Assembly: GCA_030017555.1 (NCBI GenBank)
Contig: JASEIC010000004.1
Span: forward strand, 1 to 50,501
Source of the DNA: Patescibacteria group bacterium
GTDB taxonomy: Bacteria; Patescibacteriota; Minisyncoccia; UBA6257; GWB1-50-10
Direction: 5' to 3'
Length of the DNA stretch: 50,501 nucleotides
Shown here: in pieces, positions 41,003-48,250 of the stretch
Position numbering within the stretch: position 1 is the stretch's first letter
How the letters are laid out: every line of letters begins with the position of its first letter
Notes under the pieces: model-generated
Told to the model about the DNA's origin: nothing
The model's database searches: none
What the model saw: only the letters and a program-made list of their open reading frames with translations
Translations under genes and position numbers: made by a program

Positions 41003-41335
41003 ATGACAATTGTTTTAAAAATTAAATCAATTATTGATCATGTTTTTGTACGCGCTTTTATTCTTTTTGAATTTATTATCTTTTTAAGATTAGTTCTTAA
41101 ATTTTTAGGCGCTAATCCTGAATCATTTATTGTAAAGCGCTTTTACGGATTTACCGAAAGCGTTATTTGGCCGTTTAATTCAATTTTTAGCGATTATATC
41201 TGGGACAGTCATCAAGTTGAAATGACAACTGTTTCAGCAATTATCGGATATGCTATTCTATTTTTTATTTTTTATGTTATTCTTCTTTTTGTTTTTACTG
41301 CAATTCAAAAGATTTTTTCAAAGAATTATTTTTAG
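41003..41335 (+). CDS. YggT-family membrane protein
   Basis: A 110-aa protein with two membrane hairpins (about 15-35 and 75-100). LRLVLKFLGANPESFIVKRF and TESVIWPFNSIFSDY match the YggT core (R.LL...G......I...T.P...P.R). In other bacteria YggT proteins relate to osmotic tolerance or cell division. It lies between an HD hydrolase and a sigma factor. Confidence 0.75.
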   Translation: MTIVLKIKSIIDHVFVRAFILFEFIIFLRLVLKFLGANPESFIVKRFYGFTESVIWPFNSIFSDYIWDSHQVEMTTVSAIIGYAILFFIFYVILLFVFTAIQKIFSKNYF

Positions 41336-41370
41336 AATTGTAACAAACTCTTTTCTAAGTCGTATATTTT

Positions 41371-41937
41371 ATGGATAAAGGAATCCTTGATAAATTTAAA
41401 TTTAACCGCTTGGCAGAGAAAATGCGGAATGGCGATGAACGTGCCGCCCAAACGCTTTATAAAGAGCTTATTGATAAGGTTTATGGTTTTTGTTTAAGCC
41501 GCGTGAGGGAAAAAGCCGCTGCTGAAGATTTGACTCAAGATATTTTTGTGAAATTAATCGGCAAGATTGGAACATTTGATAAAAAGCGCGGTAATTTTTT
41601 GGGTTGGTTTTGGCAACTTGTGAGAAATACGCTTACGGATTATTACCGGAGTGGCGGGCGAAATGTTTTGTCTTTTTCCGAATTTCCGGAAGAAGCAAAA
41701 ATTGAAGAAGTTGCTTCTTACGATATTCGCGATCAGCTTCAGCAAAAAATTGAATGTATAAACCTAAGTGAACTCATAAGAACTTTTGCGGCAGACGAGC
41801 AAGAACTTTTTGAGTTTAGGTTTGTTGCCGAACTGCCTTATGAGGAGATAAGTAATATTATTGGAAAATCTGAAGGCACATTACGCGTTGCCGCAAATCG
41901 TTTGAAGTCAAAAATAAAAAATAGTTTTAAAATATGA
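41371..41937 (+). CDS. ECF-type sigma factor
   Basis: A 188-aa sigma-70 family protein with only regions 2 and 4. Region 2 (about 20-95): YKELIDKVYGFCLSRVREKA, AEDLTQDIFVKLIGKIGTFD, GWFWQLVRNTLTDYYR. Region 4 (about 135-186): LFEFRFVAELPYEEISNIIG followed by SEGTLRVAANRLKSKIK (HTH). It directs RNA polymerase to a special promoter set. The next gene overlaps by 4 bp and encodes a membrane protein likely to be its regulator. Confidence 0.92.
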   Translation: MDKGILDKFKFNRLAEKMRNGDERAAQTLYKELIDKVYGFCLSRVREKAAAEDLTQDIFVKLIGKIGTFDKKRGNFLGWFWQLVRNTLTDYYRSGGRNVLSFSEFPEEAKIEEVASYDIRDQLQQKIECINLSELIRTFAADEQELFEFRFVAELPYEEISNIIGKSEGTLRVAANRLKSKIKNSFKI

Positions 41938-42686
41938 AATTGCCTAAAGAATTTAAAACTACAAAAGAGTTTAATGAAAAAACGAATTCAATTTTCTTGA
42001 ACGCATATCGCGCTAAATTCGGCATTCATCATAAAACAGCATCTTTTGTATTTCGCTATTTTCTTCGCGGCGCTATTACGGGCGTGGCTTTTATGCTTGT
42101 AATTGGCAGTACGGCAGTTTTTGCGGATCAACAAAACGTAAACCCAGATCATCCGCTTTATCCACTAAAGCGTTCCTATGAATCAGTAAATTTAGCTTTA
42201 AGCAAAGAGAGTGAAAAACCGGTAGTTTATTTGAAATACGCGGAAAGACGGTTTGGTGAAATACGCGAGATTAAACTTCAGAATAAACAACATAAAAATA
42301 TACCCACTTTGATTAATGATTTAAGAGAAGACCTAAAAAAATCTTTTAGTACTTTGGAGAATGAGCCGTTAGAAATTAAATTAACTTCTGAAAATCAATC
42401 AGCAATGTCAAGAGTCTCAAACGTGATTCTTGCGACAAGTTCATTAGAAGAAGACCAACCGCCCACTCCAGCTAATCGAAAGGATAATTTACGTAACAAT
42501 AGTAAGCGTGAGTCGTCTGCTAAAGCAGAGAAGAATATCGCAAAGAATAAATCCATTTGTAAGTCTTGGCGCGAATTAATTGGCAGTGAATTTCCTGAAG
42601 TAAGGCAGCTTATTGAAAATCAGCCTAATTTTATGCAAAGGTTTGAAAGAGGTTGTTCGCCGATAATTCAAAAAGTAGAAGATTGA
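41934..42686 (+). CDS. DUF5667 membrane protein, probable anti-sigma partner
   Basis: A 250-aa protein. The cytoplasmic N-terminus (1-45) is followed by one membrane segment (about 47-65, FLRGAITGVAFMLVIGSTAV) and an outside domain starting NPDHPLYPLKRSYESVNLAL, the DUF5667 signature. The tail is charged and helical, with three late cysteines. Overlap with the sigma gene (ATGA) and topology fit an anti-sigma factor. Direct binding to the sigma factor is inferred only from this arrangement. Confidence 0.75.
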   Translation: MKLPKEFKTTKEFNEKTNSIFLNAYRAKFGIHHKTASFVFRYFLRGAITGVAFMLVIGSTAVFADQQNVNPDHPLYPLKRSYESVNLALSKESEKPVVYLKYAERRFGEIREIKLQNKQHKNIPTLINDLREDLKKSFSTLENEPLEIKLTSENQSAMSRVSNVILATSSLEEDQPPTPANRKDNLRNNSKRESSAKAEKNIAKNKSICKSWRELIGSEFPEVRQLIENQPNFMQRFERGCSPIIQKVED

Positions 42687-42690
42687 TATA

Positions 42691-42719
42691 TTGACGAAAA
42701 ATCTGTTTAGCATTATATT
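42691..42719 (+). promoter_or_regulatory. sigma-70 promoter of the attenuated acetyltransferase unit
   Basis: TTGACG (42691-42696), a 17-nt spacer and TATATT (42714-42719) give one of the best promoters in the window. Transcription would start around 42726, giving a ~220-nt leader before ATG 42947. Confidence 0.75.
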
Positions 42720-42767
42720 GCTATTATGAAATATTTATTAAAATGTCATATTACATTTAGCGCTTGG

Positions 42768-42839
42768 ATGAATCTCGTGTGCGACGAGGCTTATTCTTCG
42801 TTGTCTAACCAAGGTGTTTTTATGTTTATTAAATCCTAA
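42768..42839 (+). CDS. leader peptide of the acetyltransferase attenuator, 23 aa
   Basis: ATG 42768 opens a 23-codon frame starting MNLVCDEAYSSLSNQGVFMF and ending at TAA 42837-42839. An in-frame ATG at 42726, at the predicted transcription start, would give 37 codons. The frame runs across the first arm (42801-42822) of the alternative hairpins, so ribosome position can decide which hairpin forms. It is called from position and logic rather than homology. Confidence 0.6.
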   Translation: MNLVCDEAYSSLSNQGVFMFIKS

Positions 42840-42902
42840 CTTAAATATTTACTTCCGTCCTTAAAAACACCTTAGCTAGACAAAGAAAGGTGTTTTTCTT
42901 TT
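42801..42902 (+). promoter_or_regulatory. transcription attenuator with mutually exclusive hairpins
   Basis: Segment 1 (42801-42822, TTGTCTA-ACC-AAGGTGTTTTTA) pairs with segment 2 (42862-42883, TAAAAACACCTT-AGC-TAGACAA) over 19 bp around a 3x3 internal loop. Segment 2 (42863-42873) pairs equally with segment 3 (AAGGTGTTTTT, 42887-42897), a perfect 11-bp stem followed by CTTTT, a terminator. Segments 1 and 3 are identical in this core. A ribosome moving through the leader peptide covers segment 1 and lets 2:3 terminate; a stalled one leaves 1:2 free to antiterminate. Confidence 0.75.
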
Positions 42903-42946
42903 GTCTAGGCAAAAAAGCACATTAAAAATCAAAGAAAGGAGCAGTT

Positions 42947-43531
42947 ATGCGTAGAAAAGATAAAATAATATTCTTGAAGGGTGAAAAAGTTATTTTGCGA
43001 CCGCTTCGAAAAAATACCGATTTAGAAAAAGCATTGCGTTGGATTAATGATCCGGAAGTTAATCAATATTTGAGCATTTATTTTCCCATTAATGATAAAA
43101 AAGAAGAAGAATGGTTTGATGGTTTATATAAAAACGATGATAATTTGCCGTTTGCAATAGAGACTTTAGATGGTAAATTCATTGGCGTTATCGGTTTGCA
43201 TCGGATTAACTGGAAAGATCGGGTAGCAACAACCGGCGCTTTGATTGGTGAAAAAGATTATTGGGGCAAAGGATATGGTACCGATGCTAAAATGACTCTT
43301 TTAAATTATGCTTTTAATGCGCTAAATTTGCGTAAAATTTGTTCAGCGGTTATTGAATATAATAAACGCAGTTTGCGCTATAGTTTGCATTGCGGTTATA
43401 AAATTGAAGGCTGTTGGAAAAAACAGATTTTTAAGAAAGGGAAGTATTGGGATGAAATTCTGCTTGGTATTTTTAGGAAAGATTGGTTGAAAATTTGGCG
43501 AAAATACGAAAAAACAGGAAGAATTAAATAA
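42947..43531 (+). CDS. GNAT N-acetyltransferase (RimJ/RimL-like)
   Basis: A 194-aa acetyltransferase using acetyl-CoA. GEKVILRPLRKNTDLEKAL, RWINDPEVNQYL and FAIETLDGKFIGVIGLHRIN lead to the acetyl-CoA loop GEKDYWGKGYGTDAKMTLLN and LNLRKICSAVIEYNKRSLRY. This is the RimJ/RimL/SpeG subgroup, which includes ribosomal-protein, polyamine and antibiotic acetyltransferases. AAGGAG (42936-42941) is a near-perfect SD 5 nt before ATG, unusual here. The inducible-style leader suggests response to translation inhibitors. Confidence 0.85.
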   Translation: MRRKDKIIFLKGEKVILRPLRKNTDLEKALRWINDPEVNQYLSIYFPINDKKEEEWFDGLYKNDDNLPFAIETLDGKFIGVIGLHRINWKDRVATTGALIGEKDYWGKGYGTDAKMTLLNYAFNALNLRKICSAVIEYNKRSLRYSLHCGYKIEGCWKKQIFKKGKYWDEILLGIFRKDWLKIWRKYEKTGRIK

Positions 43532-43538
43532 ATAATTA

Positions 43539-43571
43539 CCTCCGATCCAAGGTCGGGGGATTTTTATTTTT
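43539..43571 (+). terminator. terminator between the acetyltransferase and murA
   Basis: CCTCCGATC (43539-43547) and GGTCGGGGG (43551-43559) pair with two U-G and are followed by ATTTTTATTTT. It ends the acetyltransferase transcript and may also act on the converging murA transcript. Confidence 0.75.
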
Positions 43572-44865
43572 CCACAATTTCTATTTTCGCGCCTAATCTT
43601 TTTAATCTGCGGCTTAAATCTTCATAACCGCGATTGATTGAATAAACATTTCTTAAAAGCGATGTGCCTTTAGCCGCAAGCATGGCAATCATAATAATAG
43701 TAGCCGGGCGAAGCGCTGGCGGACAAATTACTTCCGCTGCCTTGAGTTTAGTTGAGCCATTAATATAAACGCGATGCGGATCAGCAAGAATAATATCAGC
43801 GCCGAGTTTTGTAAGTTCCAAATAATAAATCGCTCGATTTTCAAATACCCAATCATGAATCAAGGTTTGGCCCTTGGCTTTAATGGCAATCGGCACGAAA
43901 AACGGGAGATTATCAATGTTTAGTCCCGGGAAGGGCCGCGCATATATTTTTTCTTCAAGAGCTTCTAGTTTAGAAGGAAAAGTTTTTAGATCAATAAGAT
44001 TGGTTGCGTTATTTTTTGATTTGTAGCGTTTTAAAATTTTATATTTAAATCCCATTTTCTCAAGTTTTAAAAGTTCAAGTTCAAGAAAATCAACAGGACA
44101 TTTTTTAATAATTATTGATGAATTAGTGGTTGCGGCAATTGCAATAAAAAGCATGGCTTCAATGGGATCTTCGCTTGGATGATAAGTAATTGTTTTATTA
44201 ATGCGCGGTGTGCCATAGACCGTAATTGTCGTAGTACCAATTCCTTCAACCCGTACGCCTAGTTTCTTTAAAAATAAGCAAATATCCTGAACTTGATAAT
44301 TAGCCGAAGCAAGTTTTATTATGGTTTTATCTTTAATTTTAGCCGCTCCAAGCAAAGCATTTACGGTAACGGTATCGCCTGATTCATAAAGCACGATTTC
44401 AGCCGGTTTTAAGCGTTTAGATGTGATTTTGTAGGCTTCTTTTACGATTTTGATTTTAACACCCATTTTTTCTAAAGCAAAAAAATGCGGCCTTACTGTC
44501 CGTTTGCCTAAAGCACAACCGCCGGCGCGGGGAATGTAGAAGGTTTTAAATAAATGAATAAGCGGTCCTATAAACATCAAGATGCTCCGAGTTTTTAGGG
44601 CGGACTCGGTATTAATATTTTTTAAAGTTATTTTTTTAGGAGGAATAATCGTAAGGTCATTATTTTTGGACTACGAAACGTAAAAACCGATACTTGAGAG
44701 CACTTCAATTAGACGATTTACTTCTTCAATGCGCGGCATTTGTTTTAAGATTGTTTTACCGCTATTTAAAAGCGACGCGCAAATAAGAGCAACCGCGGAA
44801 TTTTTGGCGGTATTTATTTGGATAATACCAGAGAGTTTTTTGCCCCCTCTAATTTGGAAATTCAT
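43564..44865 (-). pseudogene. murA: UDP-GlcNAc 1-carboxyvinyltransferase with an in-frame amber codon
   Basis: The reading frame from ATG 44865 to the stop at 43564 is 433 codons, normal MurA length, and continuous except for one TAG at 44671-44673 (codon 65). N-terminal part: MNFQIRGGKKLSGIIQINTA and KNSAVALICASLL. After the TAG the frame resumes at SKNNDLTIIPPKKI and includes RAGGCALGKRTVRPHF with the fosfomycin-target Cys, and GLNIDNLPFFVPI. MurA makes UDP-GlcNAc-enolpyruvate, the first peptidoglycan step. At the TAG other MurA proteins often have Trp (V.W...N.L.I), so TGG to TAG is a simple explanation. An internal start at 44580 would lack the first domain. Confidence 0.85.
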
Positions 44866-44986
44866 CCCGTTAGAGACAGGTCGTCTTTAGACGACCGTAA
44901 ATTAGCCGCTTTAACGGCAATCGACTTTTCTTGATATATAATAAGTCGTACTTTGAAAATCATAGAATTGTTGTCTCTAACGGGAT
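44864..44986 (-). promoter_or_regulatory. leader hairpin that includes the murA start codon (ACGGGAT family)
   Basis: On the minus strand ATCCCGTTAGAGACA (44986-44972) pairs perfectly with TGTCTCTAACGGGAT (44878-44864), 15 bp, the latter containing A and U of the ATG. A perfect hairpin GGTCGTC-TTTA-GACGACC (44896-44879) stacks directly on the right arm, and GCCG-TTAAAG-CGGC lies further up. This is the cleanest example of the architecture. Confidence 0.75.
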
Positions 44987-45054
44987 TTATGGTAAAAAAT
45001 TGCCGTCTACTTATATTGTAGGCGGCAGAAATAAAAAAGAAAAGATATAGAAAC

Positions 45055-45501
45055 TTAGCGTTGGGTTGTTGCGAAACTAAGCTCCTGATTCATAATTATA
45101 ATTTTGGTTTGATGAATTCCGAATTCTATTGCTAATTCTTTGCTGGGCATCCAAACATCAATAAAATTTTTCTTCCTTTCGTGCATTCGATCCTCGACGA
45201 CAAAAACTTTATCTTCAAAAAGATCTGGAATTAAGATTTTTGTGCCGAACGGAAGAAAATTAGCGGCAATAATGCCGTCACGCGTATCTGTGCCAAAAGC
45301 AGTAATAAATGGCGTATCATCAGTTTCTTCTGGCGTACTCGAGTAAGCAGTTACCCATACGGTTTTGACTTTATGCGGCGATTCTGAAGTAGCGGCTTCA
45401 ACCACCTCATTTACCGGGTCGAATAAAGCGCTTGTTGTAATAACTGTCGGGTAAAAAATAAGCATTAAGCTTATGACAGTTGGAAATATGTGTCTTTTCA
45501 T
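45055..45501 (-). CDS. secreted 3D-domain protein
   Basis: A 148-aa protein. An N-terminal signal segment (about 5-25, FPTVISLMLIFYPTVITTSA) precedes a 3D domain: VWVTAYSSTPEETDD, GIIAANFLPFGTKILIPDLF, VFVVEDRMHERKKNFIDVWM and ELAIEFG. The three conserved aspartates of this double-psi-barrel family are visible (EDRM, IDVW and the earlier GTDTRDG). Relatives include RpfB/YabE-type and MltA-type cell-wall hydrolases. ATG is preceded by a hairpin and seven T on the minus strand (45502-45523). Confidence 0.8.
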   Translation of the reverse strand: MKRHIFPTVISLMLIFYPTVITTSALFDPVNEVVEAATSESPHKVKTVWVTAYSSTPEETDDTPFITAFGTDTRDGIIAANFLPFGTKILIPDLFEDKVFVVEDRMHERKKNFIDVWMPSKELAIEFGIHQTKIIIMNQELSFATTQR

Positions 45502-45523
45502 AAAAAAACGCCCTTTTAAGGGT
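45502..45523 (-). promoter_or_regulatory. terminator-like hairpin touching the 3D gene start
   Basis: On the minus strand CACCCTT-AA-AAGGGCG is followed by TTTTTTT and then the ATG of the 3D gene. It looks like an attenuator, or AAAAGGG may be an SD partly held in the stem. The stem has one A-C mismatch in this direction and is better paired on the plus strand. Confidence 0.35.
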
Positions 45524-45642
45524 GCTATTGTTTATTAATAGTATTCTACATATTTTATATGTTTTGCAAGCTCTAAAGACCATATAATGCGAAAAAGCCC
45601 TATTTTATTCACCTTTTTTGGGTTTTGAGGTAGTATTAGACT

Positions 45643-46377
45643 ATGGTATTTGATTCTGAAATAAGAATTATTTATGAAGATAAGGATTTTGTAGCGATTA
45701 ATAAACCAGCCGGTGTTTTGGTGCATCCGACTGTGGAAGGCGCTGATTATACAGGAACGATTGTTGGATGGCTTTTAGAACATTATCCGGAGATAAAAAC
45801 CGTTGGGGATAAACCAAACGTGAGGCCCGGAATCGTTCACCGGCTTGATAAAGATACGTCCGGCGTGCTTCTAGTTTGTAGAACACAGGCATTTTTTGAG
45901 CATATGAAGACGCAGTTTCAGTTGCATCAGGTAATAAAGTCTTATTTGGCGTTAGTTTACGGCGCTCCAAAAGCGGAAGGTGTTATAGATCGCGCTATTG
46001 GGTTGCGTTCGGGGAGTGTAAAACGAAGCGTTTCGGCGCGCAAAATGAAAATGATAAAACCGGCGATTACGGAATATAAAACGATTGAGACATTTGAGCG
46101 GGATGGGGAAAAGTATTCGTTGGTGCGGCTTGTTCCTAAAACCGGGCGAACGCACCAGCTGCGGGTGCATATGGCGTTTATTGGTTGCCCGGTGGTGGGG
46201 GATTCGCTCTATGGGCGGAAAGAAAACACGCTTGGAATTACTCGGCAGTTTTTGCATGCTGAAAGCATAGAATTTTCGTTGTCTAATGGAAAACGCATTC
46301 GGACAGAAGCAGAATTATCAGAAGACTTGCAGCAAGTTTTAGATCGATTAGAAAAAAATATCCCCGAAGCCCAATAA
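45643..46377 (+). CDS. RluA-family pseudouridine synthase
   Basis: A 244-aa synthase without an N-terminal S4 domain. IRIIYEDKDFVAINKPAGVLVHP, GIVHRLDKDTSGVLLVCRT (catalytic Asp in RLDKDTSG) and LVPKTGRTHQLRVHMAFIGC with VVGDSLYG are RluA/RluD motifs. It isomerises uridine in rRNA or tRNA; the exact site cannot be told. TAGTAT and TTAGACT lie just before ATG, fitting a short leader. A terminator follows directly. Confidence 0.9.
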   Translation: MVFDSEIRIIYEDKDFVAINKPAGVLVHPTVEGADYTGTIVGWLLEHYPEIKTVGDKPNVRPGIVHRLDKDTSGVLLVCRTQAFFEHMKTQFQLHQVIKSYLALVYGAPKAEGVIDRAIGLRSGSVKRSVSARKMKMIKPAITEYKTIETFERDGEKYSLVRLVPKTGRTHQLRVHMAFIGCPVVGDSLYGRKENTLGITRQFLHAESIEFSLSNGKRIRTEAELSEDLQQVLDRLEKNIPEAQ

Positions 46378-46395
46378 ATAAACTTCGGGGGATAT
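46358..46395 (+). terminator. hairpin at the end of the pseudouridine synthase gene
   Basis: ATATCCCCGAAG (about 46358-46369) pairs with CTTCGGGGGATAT (46383-46395; one bulged G). It overlaps the stop codon and is followed by ATCCTTTTATCG, a weak U-run. Confidence 0.7.
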
Positions 46396-46465
46396 ATCCT
46401 TTTATCGTTTCCTAGAATAACCAAAGGATTTAACATTATTCCAGTCAATCCTCCACGTTCATATT

Positions 46466-46520
46466 TAAGTTCCGGACCAGAACTTAGATACTAGACCTCA
46501 TCGTACCTCAGGTCATTTTT
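46466..46520 (+). other. two hairpins before rplS, second with a U-run (possible small RNA end)
   Basis: TAAGTTC/GAACTTA (46466-46472/46480-46486) is followed by GACCT/AGGTC (46494-46498/46510-46514) and ATTTTT. The 220-nt gap has no coding frame. The second stem could end a short RNA starting after 46400 or be a backup terminator. I see no consensus promoter for a small RNA. Confidence 0.35.
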
Positions 46521-46560
46521 AAGTATAGTTATTAAAAAGTATTTGTCAATAGCCAATATT

Positions 46561-46589
46561 CTTGCTTATTTTTTTAATATTAGTATAAT
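46561..46589 (+). promoter_or_regulatory. promoter of rplS
   Basis: TTGCTT (46562-46567), 16 nt and TATAAT (46584-46589) lie 9 nt before ATG 46599, so transcription would start only about 2-4 nt before the start codon: a nearly leaderless ribosomal-protein mRNA. Confidence 0.65.
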
Positions 46590-46598
46590 AATTTAACC

Positions 46599-46919
46599 AT
46601 GGAAGAATTAATCCTCAAGAAAATTAAACCGGGTGCCAAAGTACGTGTCTGGGAGCGAATTAAAGAAGGTGAAAAAGAGCGGCAAAGCGCTTTTGAAGGT
46701 ATAGTAATTGCCCGTAAGCACGGCAAAGAAGCGGGTGGAACTTTTACTGTTCGAGCCGTACTTCAAGAAGTGGGCGTGGAAAAGGTTTTCCCAATTCATT
46801 CGCCTGTTATTGCTAAAATTGATGTTTTGTTTTCACCAAAAAAAGTTCATCGCTCAAAACTTTATTATCTTCGCGGTTTTTCAAGTAGAAAAATAAAAGA
46901 AAGGCTCAAGACAAAATGA
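46599..46919 (+). CDS. rplS: large ribosomal subunit protein bL19
   Basis: A 106-aa protein matching bL19: KPGAKVRVWERIKEGEKERQ, AFEGIVIARKHGKEAGGTFT, VGVEKVFPIHSPVIAKIDVL and RSKLYYLRG. It lies at the 30S-50S interface. ATG 46599 is set by the promoter immediately upstream. A terminator hairpin follows the stop. Confidence 0.97.
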   Translation: MEELILKKIKPGAKVRVWERIKEGEKERQSAFEGIVIARKHGKEAGGTFTVRAVLQEVGVEKVFPIHSPVIAKIDVLFSPKKVHRSKLYYLRGFSSRKIKERLKTK

Positions 46920-46921
46920 TT

Positions 46922-46949
46922 AAAAATCTCCGTTTGAAACGGGGATTTT
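46922..46949 (+). terminator. terminator of rplS
   Basis: AAAATCTCCGTTT (46923-46935), loop GA, then AACGGGGATTTT form about 12 pairs with one U-G, followed by GTTTTAG. Confidence 0.8.
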
Positions 46950-46986
46950 GTTTTAGAAAAGCAAAAACCGGTTTATAATAAGAATA

Positions 46987-47106
46987 ATGAAGCAACATTC
47001 CAAAGTGGGAAATCGTCCGGGGAAACCCACGTACCGTACGCCAGCGAAGTTCCGCTATCAGCAATACATAAAAATAAAAAATGCCAAAGCTCAAAAAAAT
47101 AAATAA
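46987..47106 (+). CDS. small basic protein, 39 aa
   Basis: ATG 46987 opens a 39-codon frame starting MKQHSKVGNRPGKPTYRTPA and ending in a Lys-rich tail before TAA 47104-47106. TATAAT (46974-46979) lies 7 nt before ATG, the same leaderless spacing as rplS. The composition (many Lys, Arg, Gln and Tyr, one Gly-Arg-Pro-Gly turn) is like a small ribosome-associated protein. It overlaps the next gene by 26 bp in another frame. Unlike random intergenic DNA here, the first 25 codons are GC-rich. No family recognised. Confidence 0.5.
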   Translation: MKQHSKVGNRPGKPTYRTPAKFRYQQYIKIKNAKAQKNK

Positions 47107-47566
47107 TCCGAAGAAAAAATCCACGCGTCCTAGTTGGGAAGAATATTTTTTGAATATTGCCGAAATTGTATCAAGTCGTTCTACTTGCGATCGATTGCAT
47201 GTTGGCGCTGTAATCGTGAAAAACAAAGCGATTTTATCTACCGGATATAATGGTTCGCCTCGAGGATTGCCGCATTGCGATGATATTGGCCATGAAATTG
47301 CTGGCGGACATTGTGTTCGGACAATTCATGCTGAAGCAAATGCTTTGGTTCAGGCCGCTCGGCATGGTACGGCAGTTGATGGCGCAACGCTTTTTTTAAC
47401 TAATTCGCCTTGTTATGATTGTTTTAAAATGATCGTAAATGCCGGTATCAAAGAAGTGATTTATGAAAATTTTTACATGAGCCGTTATGAAGCATCTAAA
47501 AAAGTTTTGGCACTAGCTAAAAAAGCTCAAGTGAAAATTAATTGCTTTAAAAAGAAGCACGCTTGA
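47081..47566 (+). CDS. dCMP deaminase (ComEB-like)
   Basis: A 161-aa zinc deaminase. TIHAEANALVQAARHG has the zinc His and catalytic Glu; TNSPCYDCFKMIVNAGIKEVIY has the paired zinc Cys. The upstream SRSTCDRLHVGAVIVKNKAI and STGYNGSPRGLPHCDDIGH match dCMP deaminases. It converts dCMP to dUMP for thymidylate synthesis. ATG 47081 gives a basic leader (MPKLKKINNPKKKSTRP), which is longer than usual. Confidence 0.93.
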   Translation: MPKLKKINNPKKKSTRPSWEEYFLNIAEIVSSRSTCDRLHVGAVIVKNKAILSTGYNGSPRGLPHCDDIGHEIAGGHCVRTIHAEANALVQAARHGTAVDGATLFLTNSPCYDCFKMIVNAGIKEVIYENFYMSRYEASKKVLALAKKAQVKINCFKKKHA

Positions 47567-47578
47567 ATTAAAAAGAAT

Positions 47579-48250
47579 ATGGGGATTTTATATATTGTTG
47601 CCACGCCTATCGGCAATTTAAAAGATGTTACTTTGCGGACCATTGAAACATTTAAAAATATTGATTTAGTGTTGGCGGAAGATACAAGAGTGATAAAACG
47701 ATTACTTCAGCATTTCGAGATCAAAAAAACTGTTTGGCGGTTTGATGAATATGCGAAAAATAATACTTATCGCGAGGTTAAAAAATTACTTGAAGAAGGC
47801 AAAAATTTGGCATATGTCACTGATGCCGGCACGCCTGGTATTGCTGATCCCGGTTGGAAATTAGTAAATTTTTTACAAAAAGAATTGCCAAACGTAAAAA
47901 TTATTCCAATTCCCGGAGTTTCCGCGATTACAACCGTTTTTTCCGTGTCCGGTATTAATGGCGATCAATTTACATTTTTAGGTTATCCGCCTCATAAAAA
48001 AGGCAGGCAAAAGTTTTTTAACGAGCTAAAAGACATAAAAATTGCACCGATTGTTTTATATGAATCACCTCACAGATTTCAAAAAACACTTGATAATTTA
48101 AAACAGGTTTTTGATGATAAAAAAGAAATTATTGTTGGCCGGGAACTTACAAAAATTCATGAAGAGATTCTAAAGGAAAATATCAGTTTTCTTAAAAAGT
48201 ATTTTGTTGGAGAGCGCAGTCGAGGTGAGTTTACAATTATTATCCCTTAA
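47579..48250 (+). CDS. rsmI: 16S rRNA (cytidine-1402-2'-O)-methyltransferase
   Basis: A 223-aa tetrapyrrole-methylase-fold enzyme. GILYIVATPIGNLKDVTLRT, DLVLAEDTRVIKRLL, LAYVTDAGTPGIADPG, IIPIPGVSAITTVFSVSGIN, FLGYPPHKKGR and YESPHRFQKTL are all RsmI blocks. It is shorter than the 286 aa of E. coli because the C-terminal HTH-like part is missing. It methylates ribose of C1402 in the decoding centre. TAATG joins it to the next gene. Confidence 0.95.
   Translation: MGILYIVATPIGNLKDVTLRTIETFKNIDLVLAEDTRVIKRLLQHFEIKKTVWRFDEYAKNNTYREVKKLLEEGKNLAYVTDAGTPGIADPGWKLVNFLQKELPNVKIIPIPGVSAITTVFSVSGINGDQFTFLGYPPHKKGRQKFFNELKDIKIAPIVLYESPHRFQKTLDNLKQVFDDKKEIIVGRELTKIHEEILKENISFLKKYFVGERSRGEFTIIIP

Noticed and set aside
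43564-44865. Alternative genetic code or two separate murA-like genes
   Set aside because: TAG and TGA both end clear genes elsewhere, and the frame is unbroken apart from one codon, so it is one gene with a nonsense codon.
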